Positions 59,401-64,000 of a stretch of DNA of 64,000 nucleotides are shown piece after piece. The position numbers and the translations under genes were made by a program. The DNA is taken from assembly GCA_964020085.1 (NCBI GenBank), contig OZ026600.1, positions 74,201 to 138,200 of the forward strand. Direction: 5' to 3'. How positions within the stretch are numbered: the stretch's first letter is position 1; every line of letters starts with the position of its first letter. The DNA comes from Micromussa lordhowensis. Taxonomy: Eukaryota; Cnidaria; Anthozoa; Scleractinia; Lobophylliidae. The notes beneath the pieces were generated by a model. That model was not told the origin of the DNA. It ran no database searches and saw only the letters and a program-made list of their open reading frames with translations.

Positions 59401-61960
59401 TGTCTGTTAGCATTGTCCCTTAGTTGGTTATCCCATAGAATTGGATTATCCTTGAAATAAGCAATCAGTATACGTGTTTGGCTATTATTCCAAGAAATAT
59501 GACCGCTGCCTTCAGGATGTTTAGCTGGAGAATCATCCTCAACCGATTCTACTTCGATGGCCGCCATCGATGCAGTGCCTCAAAGCATGCTGGGCAATAG
59601 CAAAACTATGCATCATTCGGTCAGTCAGTTCTCACCAGGGGACAGTCGCTGCAACACATCCCTGGGACATGTTCCCGCAACATTTTCAAGTGTGTGCAAC
59701 TGTTATGATTTTGTCACTGTACATGTCCCCTCTAAACGTCCCTGCTACATGTCCCCTCAGTGTGCACTACACACGTTTTTGTCGCTGCAACATGTCTCTA
59801 CAACATAACCCCTCGTGTCTGGCCACCTTTACTCAGTTAGTATTTATTAAAAAAACCTCGCATGTCACACGCGTCAAATATGTGTGCGGGGTCCAGAGTT
59901 GCCAGAGTGAAATGCGCGTTATCATCGTCACGTAGCAATGAGCAGGCACAAAATGTGGAAATGAGTCAGCTTCAAATTGCCGTTGAAAAACCATTTTCCC
60001 AAAGATCGGAAACTATTTTGTATATTAAAAAAAGAACATTTAGAACGTGCTTTTTCATGCCAGCAGGAACGTTTGAAAAGGAGGAGAAATACAAAACAAT
60101 TCTGCAATTTTGGACTTCTGACCAAGTTGACGCAAACAATCAGAGGTCATTTCCACCGGAAAAGAACAGTTTCCTCAACACTATAAAAACAACTGAAATA
60201 TTTGTCTTCTTACTATGACGCTTCAGCATCAACCAATCCGCGACATGCTGCCTGCGGTCTGTAAAAAAGCAAATATTGCATGCGGAGTAAGTAAATTAAG
60301 CATCTAAGGCAACTGACGTCATTGAAAATCACTCGTTTCCAGGTTCGTGCTTTGCGTCACAATCTCGTCGGTGAGTAAGGTCAGTCGCCTTGAGAGACTG
60401 GGCTGGTAAACCTTACATAAAGGATGTATCAAACAAAAGTATTAAATTTCTAATTTTTTTTTAATTTTCTCCAATGTCAACAATTTGTCATACCTAGCTA
60501 AATTTGTACTCTTCAGTTTTGTTAGTTCTTCTATCGAGTCGCTCGATCAGTTTACAATTCATAATTTAACCAAAGTCGATTCCAAGTTAGGGCAGCCATC
60601 AACACAATGCCCTCATACCCCTCGTGCCTCTTAGCTCGGACTGACTTCCCTTCAATCAGGATTGAATAAGTTACATCTCAAACTAATCTTGAATGAAGTC
60701 AGGTTGGTCAGGAACTTTTGCAACAACTACAAGCCACAGGATCTTTGTTTTATCTAATAATATAAGCTCTATGTCGTAAAGGTTTTCACGCAAATTTCAA
60801 CCCACAAGGGTTCTGTTCCTTAAATGAACACAAGCCAGAATAAGCTTTGTTAATGGCACACCTTAACTTACTCTATGTTGACTTTTTGTCTCCCGCAGGC
60901 TGTTGGTTACATCTCTCTCATATTCAACGTGGCGGTTGTAACACAGTTTTGCATCCTGACTTTAGATTACTTTAGTAACGAAAGCTCGACACAAAACCAA
61001 GTGCTCTTCATCATCGAATCTGTAGCTGTTTCTTGGTTCACATTAGACATCGCTATACGATTCTTCTGTTGTCCCGATCGGCCTCGCTTTCTAAAAACGC
61101 TTCAGAACTGGGCAGACTTCATCGCTATTATACCGTTCTACTTGGTTATTCTTACGCCATACGACCAAGTCATCAGAAACTTCAGTATTTTGTACGTACT
61201 TCGAATGATCCGCACATTTAGACCATTGAAATTTTCTTACGTTATGCAGGTCTTTACGCAAACGCTTCGCGCCAGCTCGCGCGAATTGTACTTCCTGATC
61301 TTCATCCTTGGCCTTGAAGTAATAGTATACGGTAGCCTCGCTTATTACTCTGAACGGAGCACGCCCGAATCTAAATTCGTCAACATTCCAGTCTCGTTCT
61401 GGTGGGCGCTAGTAACCATGACGACGGTGGGGTATGGTGACATGTATCCGACGACTCTGCCTGGTAAGTTAGTGGGCTGTGTCTGTGCAATTAGTGGTGT
61501 GCTTATGATAGCGTTGCCAGTATCTGTGGTAGCGAGTAACTTCTCATTGTATAACTCCTACGCAAAGGTAAAACTTAAGCTTCCTTCACGCGGAAAGAAA
61601 AATATGGTCGACAACGCACTTAAAGCGTTACAGCTCTCCACACCACAGACCAGCGTGAGCGTTCCGTCGCCCGACGGAGTAAATGGCAATGGAAGAGGCC
61701 GTTATGCATCTCTAGCCACCTCAAGTATTGAAATGGGATTGCTAAACTCCAATAAAAAGAGTCCTGGGGAGGAAGTTGATCCGTTACCCAATCACGAGCC
61801 AGATAACCGGAGATTTGCAAGGCGTTCAGCACATTTCTCCTTAAACCTGGTTCCAATAAGAGCGCATCCAGAACTTCCTGAAGGAGACAGCGAATCAGAA
61901 GAGAACACAAAGATGGCAGCCGGAAACCATTTACAACCTGCAAACAATAATCTCGGTTAA
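56439..61960 (+). CDS. Shaw-like (Kv3-type) voltage-gated potassium channel subunit
   Basis: Two exons, 56439-57029 and 60899-61960, joined in phase 0, encode 550 residues. The N-terminal T1/BTB domain (residues about 17-125) has RLYLNVGG, FFFDRNPAVF and the zinc-site pattern H85-x5-C91-x20-C112-C113 typical of non-Shaker T1 domains. An acidic linker (about 140-170) precedes S1. S3 has NWADFIAIIPFY. S4 carries R299, R302, R305 and K308 at three-residue spacing, as in Shaw channels. The selectivity filter is TVGYGD (GYGD at 375-378). S6 has ALPVSVVASNF: the usual PVP is PVS (404-406), as seen in electrically silent Kv subunits. The cytoplasmic tail is about 135 residues and Ser/Asn-rich. The first in-frame ATG (ACAATGT) precedes MSRSRSRLF; earlier in-frame codons lack an ATG. 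Candidate poly(A) signal AATAAA at 62054. The T1 exon / channel-core split is plausible for a Kv gene. Confidence 0.9.
58834..59826 (-). mobile_element. DNA transposon relic with long inverted ends and a MADF/SANT-like ORF
   Basis: Ends GTGGCCAGACACGAGGGG at 58834 and its complement finishing at 59826. The arms continue as imperfect inverted repeats for about 180 bp (both contain GCAGCGACAAAAA, CGTGTGTAGT and CATGTCCCAGGGATGTGT). Inside on minus, 59567-59298 encodes 89 residues with SWNNSQTRILIAYFKDNPIL and WDNQLRDNAN, a Myb/SANT or MADF-like DNA-binding start as carried by Harbinger-type elements. No DDE nuclease is present and no target duplication was certain. Confidence 0.65.
59298..59567 (-). 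CDS. MADF/SANT-like DNA-binding protein fragment (transposon-derived)
   Basis: Starts MAAIEVESVEDDSPAKHPEG, then the helix W-x-Q-T-R-I-L-I-A-Y and P-I-L-W-D, the signature of MADF/SANT domains; it stops after 89 residues. AGAAACCTG|GTACAG near 59333 could be a splice donor with the next exon lost. It is unlikely to be a host gene. Confidence 0.45.
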   Translation of the reverse strand: MAAIEVESVEDDSPAKHPEGSGHISWNNSQTRILIAYFKDNPILWDNQLRDNANRQKTKKAMAPLLARFEKAQPPRNLVQFREFGIEIQ

Positions 61961-62053
61961 CCCCTAAACATAACATAGACCCAGCCGAGAATGTCAACAC
62001 ATAGTCAAGCACTAAAAGATAACGTGGTACTAACACGACATGAAAGATCTACA

Positions 62054-62059
62054 AATAAA
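62054..62059 (+). terminator. Candidate poly(A) signal of the Kv channel gene
   Basis: AATAAA lies 94 bp after the stop codon of the channel gene. It is the first such hexamer downstream. Confidence 0.45.
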
Positions 62060-62980
62060 ATGAATTGACATCCAGAGATAAGATGTGTCACAACCTGTGA
62101 CACATACACCTTATGCTTGCTTATCATCAACCAGCCAGCCACGCCTATTTTAGGTGAACATTTCTCCAGTGGCGGGGCGTCCCAAGTAAGGACACACAAA
62201 ACAATCCTTTTACCTCGTCGGGCTGCAAGCGAGCGAATGTAATTCGTCCAAGCGCCAATAAAATCTACGTTCAGCCATGAAGAATTTCTTGGAGTGGGTT
62301 TGGCGCACAGAGCTAAATATGAAGAAATAATCGACGATGTTACGGATATTGCTTCCCCAGACTCTTCTCACTCCTTCATAATAAGAAAACAACATGAATG
62401 TTTATTACCTTATGAAAGACTTTGCAAGAAGCACAGTTTTCACGAGGGAGCAATGATAAAAATATAAACAGGCACTAACGACAGATAATTCACTTTCTGC
62501 TATCAAAGTCTTTATTTACCACACCAATAAATGCACGTTTAAGATGTGTCTGATAATACGCCCGCTTAGTTGTTTTTAGTCCAGTTTCGCCGATTTTAAG
62601 AGATCAAAGACAGCTATGGCGCACTGGGGTTGACACTGACGCAATCAACCACGCTACCAAGTACACGACTAAAATGAAAGCAAAATTTTCCTACTGTGAC
62701 CAAATCCCAGGGAGCACACAATCTTGCTGAGTAGGAAGAGATCAAATAAAGAAATGAAAAGAATGAATAGTTTACCTTTGTCTCCTGTTGACTTTTCTTA
62801 CGCGAGCTTGCAAGTCAAAGGAAAACCGCTACCTACAAGTTCTGTGGAACACTGTAGCGCTAAACTCGTACCAAGGCCGTTTCGCGCTCTGTAATTTTTT
62901 TATTTTTATAATAATTTGACAACGGTCACAACTCTTTGCCTAAACATTTTGAACGCAATCCAAAAATTCGCTTGAATCTC

Positions 62981-63176
62981 TAAGGGTGCGTTCGTTTGGG
63001 ATCAATCCGCAATAGGAATAATTGGAATAATGCAAGTAAGCGTTTGTTTGGGAGCTATTCTCATTCCAGAATACCTGGATTTTCATTCCGGCTATTCTGC
63101 TCCTGGCGGAATATATTCCGGAATATATTCCGGAATATATTCTTATTCCGGAATATCCCAAACGAACGCGCCCTAA
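62981..63176. mobile_element. Harbinger-like MITE
   Basis: Inverted ends GGGTGCGTTCGTTTGGGAT (62984) and its near-complement ending CGAACGCGCCC (63173), with TAA directly outside both ends. A 3-bp TWA duplication with GG-starting ends suits PIF/Harbinger. The core has three tandem GGAATATATTCC units. The element is 190 bp. Confidence 0.75.
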
Positions 63177-63357
63177 ATTTTCTTGCATTCATGAAACCAT
63201 TCATTCTTTTCATTTCTTTATTTTAAAATCTCTTCTTACTTAGCAAGATCGTGTACTCCCTGTGACCAAATCAAGTTAAATGAACCTGCACTAAAACCAG
63301 GAATACCAGAATAGCAGCAGCATATCGCTAACTACTACTGAACTGTTAACGTCTTCC

Positions 63358-63594
63358 AGCTGAAAAACTAGCTGTTATCTGTCCAAAATTATACTGAAAT
63401 CCAGCTGTAAACTAGCTGTTATCTGTCCAAAATTATACTGAAATCCAGCTGTAAACTAGCTGTTATCTGTCCAAAATTATACTGAAATCCATCTGTAAAC
63501 TAGCTGTTATCTGTCCAAAATTAAACTGAAATCCACCTGTAAACTAGCTGTTATCTGTCCAAAATTATAATGAAATCCAGCTGTAAACTTCTAC
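63358..63594. repeat. 44-bp tandem repeat, five copies
   Basis: The unit contains AGCTGTAAACTAGCTGTTAT, CTGTCCAAAATTATACTG and AAATCC. Copies begin near 63358, 63403, 63447, 63491 and 63535, followed by a partial sixth. There are few mismatches. No spacer structure is present, so it is a minisatellite and not a CRISPR. Confidence 0.9.
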
Positions 63595-64000
63595 TTGCAG
63601 ATGGCGTAATGCGCGCGGGAACAAGTTCGAAATACGCAAATGTTTTACTTACTTGGGAGGTGATAGGAAAAAAATGTAACGGGCACCGTAAAAGATCAAT
63701 AACTATAAAAAACGCGTGGCTACCCCACGTATGAGCAAAAGGTATTTAGACTGTATTTTAGCTGAACCAGAGGAAGGCTGTCAGAGACCCTTAAAGCGCC
63801 GCTGCAACGATTTTGTTATTAAAAACATACCAGAAATAATTACCATTTACCATGTAGTTTTAAGGTCTTTATAAACGTGTTTACCTTTCTGTCTGTAAAG
63901 GCGAAAACTAAAGAAATCTGTGAAGAATTATCGTTTCCCTTTGTTTTAAAAGAATGCTGATGTCAGCAATGATTTTTGTTGAGATTCAAGGCTAATTATC

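Larger units (their letters stand above)
57030..60898. other. Intron of the Kv channel gene (3869 bp)
   Basis: Donor G|GTGAGT at 57030, acceptor CTCCCGCAG ending at 60898. It contains the TIR element at 58834-59826. The remainder is unassigned. Confidence 0.8.
61961..64000. other. 3' flank of the Kv gene and right-edge intergenic DNA
   Basis: Contains the putative Kv poly(A) signal (62054), a Harbinger-like MITE (62981-63176) and a 44-bp tandem repeat (63358-63594). No further gene was supported. Confidence 0.5.

Noticed and set aside
63358..63594. CRISPR-like direct repeats
   Set aside because: The 44-bp units are contiguous with no unique spacers, and this is a eukaryotic genome; it is a minisatellite.

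Overview
This is an animal nuclear DNA window, most likely from an anthozoan cnidarian and plausibly a stony coral. It is AT-rich, its short exons have canonical GT/AG borders, its introns are loaded with small inverted-repeat elements and Penelope-like retroelement fragments, and it carries expanded cnidarian-type families (Shaw-like Kv channel, polycystin-1 family). The species cannot be fixed from sequence alone. All gene models were built by hand from splice sites, reading-phase continuity and protein motifs.

Left third, minus strand (about 25.9 kb down to the left edge): one polycystin-1-family receptor/channel gene, cut by the window edge. In protein order it encodes a signal peptide, an F5/8C (discoidin) domain, five EGF repeats, a SEA-like region, a REJ region, two furin-like sites, a GPS autocleavage motif, TM1, a PLAT domain, five more membrane segments and the start of the polycystin extracellular domain. 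The pore exons lie beyond position 1. Two separate signal-peptide exons fit the same second exon in phase, so alternative first exons are likely. One intron is almost wholly a GACT-type tetranucleotide array of about 1.7 kb.

Middle: a small unrecognised four-exon gene (minus, 27.9-33.6 kb, with a 25-nt microexon) lies head-to-head with an FBXO22-like F-box/FIST gene (plus, 34.4-35.6 kb). Convergent with the latter is a complete 16-exon gene (minus, 36.7-49.0 kb) for a membrane-anchored tubulin-tyrosine-ligase-like protein (524 aa). Its topology suggests that the ligase domain faces the secretory lumen. At least five of its introns contain mobile elements.

Right third: about 7 kb of repeat-rich intergenic DNA, then a two-exon Shaw-like voltage-gated potassium channel gene (plus, 56.4-62.0 kb, 550 aa) whose large intron holds a terminal-inverted-repeat element with a MADF/SANT-like reading frame. 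The right end has a Harbinger-like MITE and a 44-bp tandem repeat.

The mobile-element record is unusually readable: a SINE with 14-bp target duplications split by a TTAA-flanked MITE; a second TTAA-flanked MITE 24 bp inside a splice donor; a head-to-head palindrome of Penelope-like 3' ends with a 12-bp target duplication; and hammerhead-ribozyme-like cores at Penelope 3' ends. Apart from possible shared promoter DNA between the head-to-head pair, I see no functional link among the genes.
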